This document shows, in pieces, positions 46,455 through 55,598 of a stretch of DNA of 64,000 bases. The position numbers and the translations under genes are program-made. The first letter of the stretch is position 1, and each line of letters begins with the position of its first letter. The DNA lies in contig FR887750.1 of NCBI GenBank assembly GCA_000432735.1, positions 1 through 64,000 on the forward strand. Reading direction: 5' to 3'. This DNA comes from Bacteroides sp. CAG:443 (lineage in GTDB: Bacteria > Bacteroidota > Bacteroidia > Bacteroidales > Bacteroidaceae). The notes beneath the pieces are model-generated. The model ran no database searches and was not told where the DNA came from. It worked only from the letters and a program-made list of their open reading frames with translations.

Positions 46455-47774
46455 ATGAGTAATCTTGCTGCTGAACATATTGCAAATATAATAGGTCTAC
46501 TGAATAGTAAGGCCAATTATGCTGTATTGAGAAACTTTGAAGGACTTCCAGATCATAATAAAAGTCGGGATATTGATATTATTATAACTAAAAAGAGTTA
46601 TAAGAAAATTAAAAATGAACTGGTAAATTTAATAGATCGATCAGGATGGAAAATTGTCACTTATCTATATAGTGACCGTTTGATTACCTATGTATGTGCA
46701 TATCAGACGGGAGAAAAAACAGAAATTGTACAATGGGATTTTTTTGTCAATACTTCTGTTTTTGGTATCTTATTGATGGATGCGGATGAATTTCTTGTTT
46801 ATAAGAAATTTAATGGATTCTTGTATTACGTAGATGTAGAATGTCAATTTTTGGATAAATATTTGTATAATCGGGTAGTTGGTAGTCAATATCCTGAAAA
46901 ATATAGAGCAACCCGTGAAAAAGCGGAACATACGACAATTGTAGAGCAAAAAATACGTTCTCTTTTTGGCTCGAAAACTGTTGCACTATGTGATAAGATT
47001 AATGGGAAGAAGCTGTTATGGGCAGCTATATGTTGGAACTTGAAATGTCATCCTATCTGTTTTTTAGGGAATCTAATATTGTTTCTTTGGACATTTTGGG
47101 GAAATTATCTTCGTTCGAATACAGGTTTCAGTATAGGTTTTACCGGTCCTGACGGTTCGGGAAAGACAACGATTATAGACCTGTTGTTGGAACGACTGGC
47201 ACCTGTATTTCGTACAGCACACAAGTATTATCATTTTCGTCCGACTCTTTTCGGTAACTTAGGGGAAGTGGCACATTCTGCTGGACTGAAAAAAGAGGTA
47301 GATCGTGACTATAGTAAACCACACCGTGGGGGAAAGACCGGAGCATTAAGTTCTTTTGCCCGACTGCTCTATTATTCATTGGACTACATTATAGGTTACT
47401 TTGTGAAAGTAAAGACGGTAACTCGTATTACACGAATTGTGATTTTCGATCGTTATTATACAGATATTATTTGTGATAGTCGTCGTAGTCGCATTTACTT
47501 AAACTACAAATTCTTGTATGGATTCGGAAAACTCTTCATACCGTCATTGGATTATAATATATTGCTGACTGCTGGCACAGATACCATATTGGCACGTAAA
47601 AAGGAGCTGGATGAAGAAGGTATTCGAATAATTAATAAGAAAATCGACTATTTAGCTGGTAAAAAGGAATATAAAAAGGTTCTGAATGAGCAGATACCAG
47701 AAATGGCTGTAGCAGAGATTTTAAGCTACATCTTTGAAGAACAACATAAGAGGAACTTACAGAGATTGAAGTAA
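46455..47774 (+). CDS. Nucleotidyltransferase-like/thymidylate kinase-like fusion protein
   Basis: 439 residues. Residues about 1-150 look like a nucleotidyltransferase fold: YAVLRNFEGLP then KSRDIDIIITKK, where the D-x-D follows a Ser-Arg as in minimal nucleotidyltransferases. A hydrophobic helix near 200-218 separates this from a P-loop domain: IGFTGPDGSGKTTIIDLLLE near 226-245, and IFDRYYTDIICD near 330, like the DRY segment of thymidylate kinase. The usual TMK lid is not apparent. A dTMP kinase role is unlikely in a capsule operon; phosphorylation of a lipid, sugar or protein is more probable. Its stop overlaps the GT4 start by one base (TAATG), and the third gene of this block is an APH-like kinase. 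Confidence 0.75.
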   Translation: MSNLAAEHIANIIGLLNSKANYAVLRNFEGLPDHNKSRDIDIIITKKSYKKIKNELVNLIDRSGWKIVTYLYSDRLITYVCAYQTGEKTEIVQWDFFVNTSVFGILLMDADEFLVYKKFNGFLYYVDVECQFLDKYLYNRVVGSQYPEKYRATREKAEHTTIVEQKIRSLFGSKTVALCDKINGKKLLWAAICWNLKCHPICFLGNLILFLWTFWGNYLRSNTGFSIGFTGPDGSGKTTIIDLLLERLAPVFRTAHKYYHFRPTLFGNLGEVAHSAGLKKEVDRDYSKPHRGGKTGALSSFARLLYYSLDYIIGYFVKVKTVTRITRIVIFDRYYTDIICDSRRSRIYLNYKFLYGFGKLFIPSLDYNILLTAGTDTILARKKELDEEGIRIINKKIDYLAGKKEYKKVLNEQIPEMAVAEILSYIFEEQHKRNLQRLK

Positions 47775-49015
47775 TGTCAAAACAAAAAATTTTCATATCT
47801 GCCTATGCTTGCGAGCCCGGTCTAGGTAGCGAAATCGGAGTGGGATGGCACTGGGTACTGGAAATGTCGAAGTACTTCGAACTATGGGTACTGACGCGTC
47901 GTAGCAATCAATATACTATTGAACCGTGGATAGCAAAACATCCGGAATACAGCCATATTCACTTTCTATACTTCGATCTACCGAAATGGGCGCGCTTCTG
48001 GAAGAAAGGGTTACGCGGAGTACGTACGTATTATAACATTTGGCAGTGGCTTACAAACAGTATTGTACGCTGTACAATGAAGGAGAATAACATCCATATT
48101 TTCCATCATTTGACCTATGGAAACGTGTTGTGGAAGGTAAGTAGTTACGGGCAAAAGCAGTTCTTCATTTGGGGACCAGCAGGTGGTGTAGAGACAATTC
48201 CAGAAGAGTATACGTGTCATTATCCGAAAAAGATGCAATTGGTAGAAAAGTTACGTCGGCTGATAGCTGACAATCTGAAATACAATGCTGGGTTCAAACA
48301 TCGTTGTAAGAATGCGGATTTAATTCTTTGTAAAACGGATATTTTACGGCAACATATACCGGAAAAATATAGAGATAAGGCTGTCTTGTTTACAGATGTA
48401 GCAGTGGATAATTTGCTGGCTATACCGGCTGTGGTAGAAAGTGCATCGAATAAGCGGGTAGAATTCATTACCGTGGGAAGACTGGATCCGTGGCGTGGGT
48501 TCGACTTAACCATAGAAGCGTTTGCTAAAGCTGCGGAAAAAAATGAGAATATTCATTTGACTATTATAGGAAAAGGAGCGGATAGAGAAAGGCTTGAAAC
48601 GCTAATAAACAAATTGAAACTAAGAGAAAAGGTGACGATGGCTGGAAGTGTGAGTATGGAACGCTATCAGGAATATATGCGAAACTGTGATGTGGTAGTG
48701 AATGCTTCGCTAAAAGAGGGGGCAGTGACTGTATCTTTTGATTCGATGGCGATGGGGAAACCGCTGATTTGCATTGATACTACAGGGTATACACGCTATT
48801 TTTCACCTGAATATGCTGAAATTATACAGCGGGCAGATAGAGATACTACCATACAATCATTAGCCGATAGTATGGTTAAGTTGACTGATTCACATTTACG
48901 GTTTGAAATGGGGGAAAAGGCGCAGAATGCGGGCAATAAATTTACCTGGGAGAATCGTGGTGAAGAGATTGAGTCAGTAATCAGCAAAGCGTTGAATGAA
49001 AGGAATGTAAAATGA
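47774..49015 (+). CDS. Family 4 glycosyltransferase
   Basis: 413 residues. GT-B enzyme starting IFISAYACEPGLGSEIGVGWHWVLEMSK, a conserved start in this subgroup. The nucleotide-sugar half has VEFITVGRLDPWRGFDLTIEAFA, and LKEGAVTVSFDSMAMGKPLICID near 312-334 in the E-x7-E position (E and D). It is coupled by one-base and four-base overlaps to the two kinase-like genes on either side, so its product probably works on the same intermediate. Confidence 0.9.
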   Translation: MSKQKIFISAYACEPGLGSEIGVGWHWVLEMSKYFELWVLTRRSNQYTIEPWIAKHPEYSHIHFLYFDLPKWARFWKKGLRGVRTYYNIWQWLTNSIVRCTMKENNIHIFHHLTYGNVLWKVSSYGQKQFFIWGPAGGVETIPEEYTCHYPKKMQLVEKLRRLIADNLKYNAGFKHRCKNADLILCKTDILRQHIPEKYRDKAVLFTDVAVDNLLAIPAVVESASNKRVEFITVGRLDPWRGFDLTIEAFAKAAEKNENIHLTIIGKGADRERLETLINKLKLREKVTMAGSVSMERYQEYMRNCDVVVNASLKEGAVTVSFDSMAMGKPLICIDTTGYTRYFSPEYAEIIQRADRDTTIQSLADSMVKLTDSHLRFEMGEKAQNAGNKFTWENRGEEIESVISKALNERNVK

Positions 49016-50124
49016 ATATAGAGCAGCAATTAAAACAACTGCTGAAATGGGGTGAGGGTGAAACATTCTATTGCTTTGCCAATGCCGATGGTAAACGTTG
49101 GTGGATGCCTGTCCGACATATGGCAATAGCCATGAATCTGTATCAGCCCAGTGGGGTGAAGGGTAAATTGTTGAAAGAAGGGTTGCCGTGGCTTCATTGG
49201 AATCCGATAGTAAGAAAGGTACTTCATACGGAACGGCTGCAACTAGAGTTGGGAGACGAATTGAGGGAGTTGCTGGAACGGGTGTTTGGACAGCAGGGAC
49301 TGGAGTTTGCTATTTTTGGAGGTACTCCTTGTGTGCATCAGAAGATAACTATACAGATAAGTCAAAAAGAGCGTATATTGGGATATGTGAAGGTGACCGA
49401 GAGTGAGGATATATACCAAATTTTTGACCATGAAAAACAGATATTGGACATGTTGCATGGCAAGGGTCTCAGCCAGATTCCAAATTGTTTGTACTGTGGA
49501 ACAATGAAGAATGGATTGCATTTATTTGTACAGTCTACTATAAAGACAAAGCATTCGGAAGTGCTACATGTGTGGAATAAGGTTCATGCGTTATTTTTAA
49601 ATAACTTAGCTGTTTGTACACGTCGGGAAATGTATTTTGAAGAGTCTGATTTTTATTCTGACTTAAATAAATTAAAGGAGTGTTTGCCTGTATTAGGAAA
49701 TCCTTCTGTTATCATTGAGACCATACAAGAAGTGCAAGAAAAATATGCAGGTAAACGAGTTGTTTTCTCTGCTTTTCAAGCTGATTTTACACCATGGAAT
49801 ATGTTCTTAGAGAAGGGACGGTTGTTTGTTTTCGACTGGGAATATGCACGGATGACCTATCCGTCCCGATTGGACTATTTCCACTTTCTGATACAAACAG
49901 CGATTTTTGAAGAACATTTGTCGGCGGAAGGTATTTTTCAGCGATATATTTTGTCACGAGGCAGATTAACCGGAATTTGGGAGAACCCGAACCTTGCACT
50001 GCAATGTTATCTGTTAGCTATTATGTCTATTTATTTGCAGCGAGAGCTGAGAAAACTGGGAGAAGATACAATTAGACGTATAGATTTGTGGTTGGAGTTG
50101 TTGGATAAAATAAAGAATAAGTAA
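49012..50124 (+). CDS. APH/choline kinase-like protein
   Basis: 370 residues. The second half has a protein-kinase-like fold of the aminoglycoside phosphotransferase type: a Brenner-loop equivalent FQADFTPWNMFL near 254-265 (HGDxxxxN with His replaced by Gln), and the metal motif VFDWEYAR near 272-279. The N-terminal 120 residues (ANADGKRWWMPVRHMAIAMNLYQPSG...) are a separate domain I do not recognise. Kinases of this fold phosphorylate small hydroxyls, so a sugar or lipid phosphorylation step is plausible. Starts with a four-base overlap (ATGA at 49012) with the GT4. Confidence 0.7.
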   Translation: MNIEQQLKQLLKWGEGETFYCFANADGKRWWMPVRHMAIAMNLYQPSGVKGKLLKEGLPWLHWNPIVRKVLHTERLQLELGDELRELLERVFGQQGLEFAIFGGTPCVHQKITIQISQKERILGYVKVTESEDIYQIFDHEKQILDMLHGKGLSQIPNCLYCGTMKNGLHLFVQSTIKTKHSEVLHVWNKVHALFLNNLAVCTRREMYFEESDFYSDLNKLKECLPVLGNPSVIIETIQEVQEKYAGKRVVFSAFQADFTPWNMFLEKGRLFVFDWEYARMTYPSRLDYFHFLIQTAIFEEHLSAEGIFQRYILSRGRLTGIWENPNLALQCYLLAIMSIYLQRELRKLGEDTIRRIDLWLELLDKIKNK

Positions 50125-50281
50125 TGAAATTATTGACTTGTTTTCATTATTTCAGCGACTTCAGCAGTAACCTAAGGTATTGCAAATGCTGGACAGACTG
50201 GCAAATAAACTGTCAGTTTGTTTAATGGAGTATTAAAATAGACTGAATAAAAGAAAGTGCAGAACTTTAATTAATAATCCT

Positions 50282-51394
50282 ATGAAGATATTGGTCGACT
50301 CACATTGTTTTGATTACAAAACGACTGAAGGTATAAATACTTATATTAAAGGATTGTATGGCGAATTAGTTAATATAGCTATAGATATAGATTTTTATTT
50401 TGTTGCTCAAAATACAGACAAATTAAGGACGATATTTGGCGAAGCTGCAAATATTCACTACATTACATTGAGCTCAAAAAACAAAATCTATAGATTGTTA
50501 TTTGAGTTTCCTGCTGTAATCAAGAAATATGATATTGATGTTGCACATTATCAATACACATCTCCTCTAATAAAAAATTGTAAGAATATAGTAACGCTTC
50601 ATGATATTTTGTTTAAGGATTATCCTGAAATGTTTCCACTTTCTTATCGACTTATTAAAGGTTTCCTCTTTAAGCTGTCGGCGAAACGAGCTGATCTGTT
50701 ATTGACAGTTTCCAATTATTCGGCTAAGCAAATTGCCATGCACTACAATATTCCTATCAATAGGATTGAAGTAACCCCGAATGCTGTATCAGAGGACTTT
50801 TATACAATCGATAAAAATGAAGCAACAAACTTTGTAAAATCTCACGGTTTCGAGAAGTATATTCTTTATGTTAGTCGTATCGAGCCAAGAAAAAATCAAA
50901 TTGCTTTGCTAAAGGCATACAACGAACTACAACTTTGGCAAGACAATTATGACTTGGTCTTTATTGGTAGAAGAACTTTAGCTACCCCGGAGTTTGATAC
51001 ATATTACGAACAATTACCTGCAAAAGTAAAATCTCATATTCATATTTATAATCAAGTGTCATACCCAGATTTAAAATTGTGGTATAAAGCAGCTTCATTA
51101 TTTGTTTACCCAGCTGTAGCAGAGGGATTTGGTATTCCTCCTATTGAAGCGGGAAGTGCAGGGGTACCTTGTGTTTGCTCTGATCGTACAGCGATGGGAG
51201 ATTTTAAGTTCTTTAATGGTAATTTGGTTGATCCTATGAATATAGATGATTTAAAAAATCAAATTGTAAAGAATTTGAAGCAACAAGATAAAGTACTTCT
51301 ATCCAAAATACAAAAACAAATCTATTTCACCTATAACTGGCGGTCTATAGCTTCAAATTTTTATTCTGAACTGAAAAAACATTTTGCAGGATAA
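50282..51394 (+). CDS. Family 4 glycosyltransferase
   Basis: 370 residues. MKILVDSHCF start, IVTLHDILFKDYPEMFP near 101-117, ILYVSRIEPRKNQIALLKAY near 197-216, and the donor site VYPAVAEGFGIPPIEAGSAGVP near 279-300 with E-x7-E. Mannosyltransferase B-like subgroup. It is preceded by 157 bp without a gene, the largest gap inside the second half of the locus; that gap holds an AAACTG-T-CAGTTT palindrome at 50207-50219. Confidence 0.9.
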   Translation: MKILVDSHCFDYKTTEGINTYIKGLYGELVNIAIDIDFYFVAQNTDKLRTIFGEAANIHYITLSSKNKIYRLLFEFPAVIKKYDIDVAHYQYTSPLIKNCKNIVTLHDILFKDYPEMFPLSYRLIKGFLFKLSAKRADLLLTVSNYSAKQIAMHYNIPINRIEVTPNAVSEDFYTIDKNEATNFVKSHGFEKYILYVSRIEPRKNQIALLKAYNELQLWQDNYDLVFIGRRTLATPEFDTYYEQLPAKVKSHIHIYNQVSYPDLKLWYKAASLFVYPAVAEGFGIPPIEAGSAGVPCVCSDRTAMGDFKFFNGNLVDPMNIDDLKNQIVKNLKQQDKVLLSKIQKQIYFTYNWRSIASNFYSELKKHFAG

Positions 51395-51470
51395 CTATTT
51401 GATCCAATTATAAATATAAAAAGGTAGAATACTTATTATAATGTAATTAAATATTAACATAGGACTTTTT

Positions 51471-52544
51471 ATGGTAAAAAAGGTAGCCATAATCGGTACA
51501 CAAGGAGTACCGGCCAGATATGGTGGCTTTGAAACGTTGGTTGAAAATATCATAGGAGATAATTGTAGTTCCGATATTCAATATACGATATTTTGCAGCA
51601 GCAAGGATATGCCGGAAAGACTTGATAATTATAAGGGGGCATTCTTACGATATGTACCACTTAGAGCCAACGGGGTGCAGAGTATTCCATACGATATGTG
51701 GTCGATGATGAAGGTTATCGGGAAAGGTTTTGATGCAGTTGTGGTATTAGGTACATCTGGGTGTATGTTTTTACCGATTTTCCGTCTTTTCTGTCGAAAG
51801 AAACTGATTGTAAACATTGATGGACTGGAACACCGACGTGCAAAATGGGGAAAGGTGGCCAAATGGGTGTTACGCAACAGTGAACGGATGGCTGTAAAAT
51901 TTGCGGATGTAATTATTGCGGACAATCAGGGGATAGCGGATTATGTGAAGCAGACTTATCGGATGAATCCGGTGGTGATAGCGTATGGCGGCGATCATGT
52001 ACAGCGTGAAGTCAGCGATAAGTTTCAGCAGAATGTTTTAAAGGAATATGGAGTAACTGCCGGAAATTATGCCATAACGGTATGCAGGGTAGAACCGGAA
52101 AATAATAGTCGGACAATATTGGAAGCATTTGCTGCTGCCGGAAAAGAGTTGGTCTTTGTAGGAAACTGGGATCGGAGTGAGTATAGCAGGGGATTGAAAA
52201 CGGAGTTCGAAAAGTATGCGAATATTCATTTTATTAATTCAGAATATAACTTGGATAGGCTGTATGCATTACGCGTCAACTGTGCCTGGTATATTCATGG
52301 ACATAGTGCGGGAGGAACAAATCCTTCGCTGGTAGAAGCAATGTTTTTTGGGCGACCGATTTTGTGTTTCGATGTTGTCTATAATCGGGAAACAACTCAG
52401 GGACAGGCTTACTACTGGAAGAATCCGCAAGAATTACAGTCGTTGTTGGAACGAAACGACTTGGATGGTAATGTAATGAAAGATATAGCTAAAAAAGAGT
52501 ATATGTGGAAACATATAGCCGAACAGTATGAAAGTCTATATTAA
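51471..52544 (+). CDS. DUF1972-type rhamnosyltransferase (WchF/Cps2T-like)
   Basis: 357 residues. VAIIGTQGVPARYGGFETLVENI at residues 5-27 is the DUF1972 signature of pneumococcal-type WchF rhamnosyltransferases, followed by a GT4 second half (HGHSAGGTNPSLVEAMFFGRPILCFD near 260-285). WchF adds rhamnose from dTDP-L-rhamnose as the second sugar of the unit; that would use the product of rfbACDB. Its higher GC and position suggest a conserved backbone step rather than a strain-specific one. Confidence 0.88.
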   Translation: MVKKVAIIGTQGVPARYGGFETLVENIIGDNCSSDIQYTIFCSSKDMPERLDNYKGAFLRYVPLRANGVQSIPYDMWSMMKVIGKGFDAVVVLGTSGCMFLPIFRLFCRKKLIVNIDGLEHRRAKWGKVAKWVLRNSERMAVKFADVIIADNQGIADYVKQTYRMNPVVIAYGGDHVQREVSDKFQQNVLKEYGVTAGNYAITVCRVEPENNSRTILEAFAAAGKELVFVGNWDRSEYSRGLKTEFEKYANIHFINSEYNLDRLYALRVNCAWYIHGHSAGGTNPSLVEAMFFGRPILCFDVVYNRETTQGQAYYWKNPQELQSLLERNDLDGNVMKDIAKKEYMWKHIAEQYESLY

Positions 52545-52572
52545 GTTGACATCTGTATTTGAATTGAAAACT

Positions 52573-53484
52573 ATGAGAATATTAAGGAAACAGAAAAGTA
52601 GAATTTTTATTTTATTATTGTTCTCGCTTAAAATGTTGATTGGTAATAGTGTGCAAGCACAGCCTATTGTTCGGTCTGGTGAAGTAGATATCTTTATGGG
52701 AGTGGATTTGAACTATCGGGATATTTTTTACGAAAAACCGTATGAACTGCTGGTGAACCTGACACCGGGTGTGAAATGGAACATGGGGCGGCAGTGGCAG
52801 GTGGCGGCACAGGTATTGCTGCCGGTATATAACGATTATGGGGACTACTATAAACGGGTGCGTCTGAACATGGCGGTGCTGTCGAAAGACTGGTATATTG
52901 GCAAGAAGCTCTTTCTGAAAGGAAGTGGCGGATTGTTCAGCCACGAGCGCTACGGACTGGATGCGAAGCTCTTTTATACCGTAAATAGCTGGCTGGCACT
53001 GGAAGCACAGGCGGGATGGACGGGCTTCTGTTCGATGGCTACGGGATGGCGGGCAAGTACGCCTGCCAGATGGACGGCGCTGGCAGGAGCTGATGTATAT
53101 CTGAACCGCTGGAATACGCAGTTGCGGGTGCGGGGTGGACGTTTCGTTTATGAGGATTATGGTATAGTAGCCGAGGGGATGCGGCACTTCACGCATTGCA
53201 GCGTGGGACTGTATGCACAATATAGCAACGAGGGTGGACGTAACGGAGGATTTAAGGTGGTGATGATGATTCCGCCGTATAAGCGCAGACACCGGAAGGT
53301 GAATTTCCGACCTGCTTCGAATTTCCGGCTGACGTATAACATTCAGGCGGATATGTATGCCAACAAGATGTATAATACGGATCCGGAAGAAAATGAACGG
53401 GAAGGTTGGTTCGATCGTGACCGGCTTCAGTGGGGTAGCAATACCATGAAACCGGACTTTGAAGAAAAGGAGGTGAACCGATGA
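52573..53484 (+). CDS. Outer-membrane protein resembling the C-terminal barrel of YjbH/GfcD
   Basis: 303 residues from the ATG at 52573, which gives a clear signal peptide (30 residues, ending VQAQ). An earlier ATG at 52528 lies inside the previous gene. The mature part alternates hydrophobic and aromatic residues in beta strands (FMGVDLNYRDIFYEKPYELLVNL, GRQWQVAAQVLLPVYNDYGDYY). Residues about 189-225 contain GGRFVYEDYGIVAEGMRHF and a G-x-NGGFKVVMMIPPYK strand, reminiscent of the second half of YjbH. YjbH/GfcD are outer-membrane parts of exopolysaccharide export systems. The next gene, with a four-base overlap, looks like the first half. Confidence 0.65.
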   Translation: MRILRKQKSRIFILLLFSLKMLIGNSVQAQPIVRSGEVDIFMGVDLNYRDIFYEKPYELLVNLTPGVKWNMGRQWQVAAQVLLPVYNDYGDYYKRVRLNMAVLSKDWYIGKKLFLKGSGGLFSHERYGLDAKLFYTVNSWLALEAQAGWTGFCSMATGWRASTPARWTALAGADVYLNRWNTQLRVRGGRFVYEDYGIVAEGMRHFTHCSVGLYAQYSNEGGRNGGFKVVMMIPPYKRRHRKVNFRPASNFRLTYNIQADMYANKMYNTDPEENEREGWFDRDRLQWGSNTMKPDFEEKEVNR

Positions 53485-54224
53485 AGAGGAGAGTTTTAAG
53501 TGGGCTTATCGGGGTATTGCTTCTGACAAGTTTCTCAGGCATACGGGCGCAGGAATATACGGGTATCACTGGCATGATGCATGTGCCTACGGCTGAAATG
53601 GCTCCGGCGGGGACAGCCCGTGTGGGAGCTTTTTTCTTGAACGGAGAATTTACACCGGATAAGCTAACGTATAAGGGTGAGAAATATAATACATATAATC
53701 ATTTTCTGGCTATTGCACCTTTTTCGTGGGTGGAACTTTCGTATGTGTGTACACTGTTGAAACATCCAAGCAATAATGATGTACAGAAACAGTGGCGTTA
53801 TGGAAAAGATCGTCATTTCTGTATCAAACTTCGTCCATTGAAGGAGGGAAAATACTGGCCGGCACTGGCTGTAGGGGCACAGGATCCCACTCGGACGGTG
53901 GAAGATAAGGGAGGCAATTATGCTTATTTTAATAACTTTTATGTGGCAGCCAGCAAGCATCTGAACTGGAAAGGGCATGAGCTGGGGGTACACCTGACAT
54001 ACCGTTACTACCGTTCGGATTTTAATGCGAAGTGGCGGGGAGTGGCCGGTGGCATTACGTACCGGCCGGCATTTGCGCCTAACTGCCGGGCTATGCTGGA
54101 GTATACGGGGAATGATGTAAATGTGGCAGTGGACTGCTATCTGTGGCGGCTGCTTTTTGTACAGGCGGGGTTGCAGAACGGAAAATATTTTTCGGGTGGA
54201 CTGATGTTGCGGATACAGCTTTAA
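53481..54224 (+). CDS. Outer-membrane protein resembling the N-terminal barrel of YjbH/GfcD
   Basis: 247 residues with a 24-residue signal ending IRAQ. EYTGITGMMHVPTAEMAPAGTARVG near residues 25-49 is the most recognisable YjbH-like element (a G-x-x-G-hydrophobic-x-x-PTAE-M pattern). Regular beta strands follow to the final aromatic-rich LLFVQAGLQNGKYFSGGLMLRIQL, ending in a hydrophobic residue as in outer-membrane barrels. A full YjbH carries both barrels in one chain; here they are two proteins with overlapping genes and reversed order. Expected role: outer-membrane passage or surface retention of the capsule. Confidence 0.65.
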   Translation: MKRRVLSGLIGVLLLTSFSGIRAQEYTGITGMMHVPTAEMAPAGTARVGAFFLNGEFTPDKLTYKGEKYNTYNHFLAIAPFSWVELSYVCTLLKHPSNNDVQKQWRYGKDRHFCIKLRPLKEGKYWPALAVGAQDPTRTVEDKGGNYAYFNNFYVAASKHLNWKGHELGVHLTYRYYRSDFNAKWRGVAGGITYRPAFAPNCRAMLEYTGNDVNVAVDCYLWRLLFVQAGLQNGKYFSGGLMLRIQL

Positions 54225-54299
54225 CCGGATATTCTTTAGAAAGGACGTGATAGTCAACTTTATATATTAACCAATTTAATTAATTAAATTTTTAGGATT

Positions 54300-55514
54300 A
54301 TGAAAAGTTTTTTGAAATGGGGAGCACTGGGTGTATTCTCCATGAGTCTGATGATGGGAATTGTTGCTTGTAGCCATGATGACCCGGATTACAGCAACGT
54401 TACGCCTCCTACAGTGGCATCTGTAGCTAGTACGATAGGAGGTATTGTTTCGGATAAAAGTGGTGACGTTATAGTAGGTGCGAATGTTACACTGGAAGGA
54501 AACGGTACCGAAGCTAAATCTGTAAAGACGGGTAATGATGGTGTGTACTTGTTTGAGGACGTAAAACCGGGTAGTTATACCGTTTCGGTAGAAGCTGATG
54601 GCAAGATTGGCGCTACAAGTGCTGTAACTGTAGAAAACTCTAACGTGATGCAGCGTTATGTCTGGAATATTTCGCTGGTTGCTGATACGGAAGAGAAAAT
54701 TACGGTTTCTACTACAGAGGAAACAAGTGGTAGTATTAATACGGAAACTCTGAAAGGTAACGAAATAGCTGAGGTTGGGGTTACGGCTGTGGTGCCGGCT
54801 GATGCTGTTGCTGGTGTAGAAGCTGGTCAGAATGTTGTGGTTAGTGTAAAACCGGTATATTCTATTGCTGAGGCTGAACAGCGTGCATCGCGTGCACAGG
54901 CTGAAACGATGCTGACTGGTACGGAACTGACTTGTAACGTGGAAGGTGCTACACTGAAAGAACCGGTAGAGTTGCGTTTTGCTGTAGACCAGACATTGGC
55001 TAATGGTGCTGATGTAAGAGTTTTCAAGAATGGTCAGTGGAGTGCTGCCAACTGGAGAGTAGAGGGTAATGATATCGTTGTAGAGGCTAAGGATTTTGCG
55101 GTATACGGCGTATTCGTTACTATCAATTACACGTTGACTGATGCTCAGCAACCTGTTTCGTTTACTCAGAATGTATGGGATAACTTGTATGGTTCACAGA
55201 CTATGACTGTTGGTTCGGCATCGTACTCGTTTAAAGTGGGTTCTGAAATTGAAACTACTGCCGCAAACATGACAACGGGTCTGTTGATTGAAAAACTGGC
55301 TCAACTGTATACTGCTACGGCTACAACTGTAACACGCAGTTATCCGCTGAATGTAAGTCTGCCTATCGGTACAAAACTGGAGATTTCTGGTTCTCAACTG
55401 GTTACTACTGCTACTATTTCTGGACTGGGAAGTACTGCTACGCTTAAGCAATATGGGGATGTTTCTATCAATGTACAGACATCCAACCGTCAGCACACTG
55501 GTGGTGGTAATTAA
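54300..55514 (+). CDS. Lipoprotein with carboxypeptidase-regulatory-like domain at the end of the capsule operon
   Basis: 404 residues. Lipoprotein signal to Cys24 (GIVAC-SHDDPD) with acidic residues after Cys as in surface-exposed Bacteroides lipoproteins. Residues about 48-120 form an Ig-like CarboxypepD_reg domain (GGIVSDKSGDVIVGANVTLEG, DGVYLFEDVKPGSYTVSVEADG). The remaining 280 residues are Thr/Ala/Val-rich beta structure without a family I can name, ending in a TSNRQHTGGGN tail. It begins 75 bp after the second barrel gene with no clear promoter between, and is followed at once by the strong terminator, so I place it in the capsule operon. It may help hold or display the polysaccharide. 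Confidence 0.7.
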   Translation: MKSFLKWGALGVFSMSLMMGIVACSHDDPDYSNVTPPTVASVASTIGGIVSDKSGDVIVGANVTLEGNGTEAKSVKTGNDGVYLFEDVKPGSYTVSVEADGKIGATSAVTVENSNVMQRYVWNISLVADTEEKITVSTTEETSGSINTETLKGNEIAEVGVTAVVPADAVAGVEAGQNVVVSVKPVYSIAEAEQRASRAQAETMLTGTELTCNVEGATLKEPVELRFAVDQTLANGADVRVFKNGQWSAANWRVEGNDIVVEAKDFAVYGVFVTINYTLTDAQQPVSFTQNVWDNLYGSQTMTVGSASYSFKVGSEIETTAANMTTGLLIEKLAQLYTATATTVTRSYPLNVSLPIGTKLEISGSQLVTTATISGLGSTATLKQYGDVSINVQTSNRQHTGGGN

Positions 55515-55551
55515 TAGTTGACTGTCTATCATTGCGAATTTCAGATAATGT

Positions 55552-55598
55552 AAAATCGCTGTGGCTGTTTCCGAAAGGGATGCCACAGCGATTTTTTT
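55552..55598 (+). terminator. Strong terminator closing the capsule operon
   Basis: A perfect 14-bp stem, AAAATCGCTGTGGC (55552-55565) with 55582-55595, followed by further T. About 40 bp after the last gene. Confidence 0.9.

Noticed and set aside
50207..50219. AAACTG-T-CAGTTT palindrome in the gap between capsule genes, as a terminator or operator
   Set aside because: Only 6 bp per arm, no T-run, and a single copy; too weak to call.
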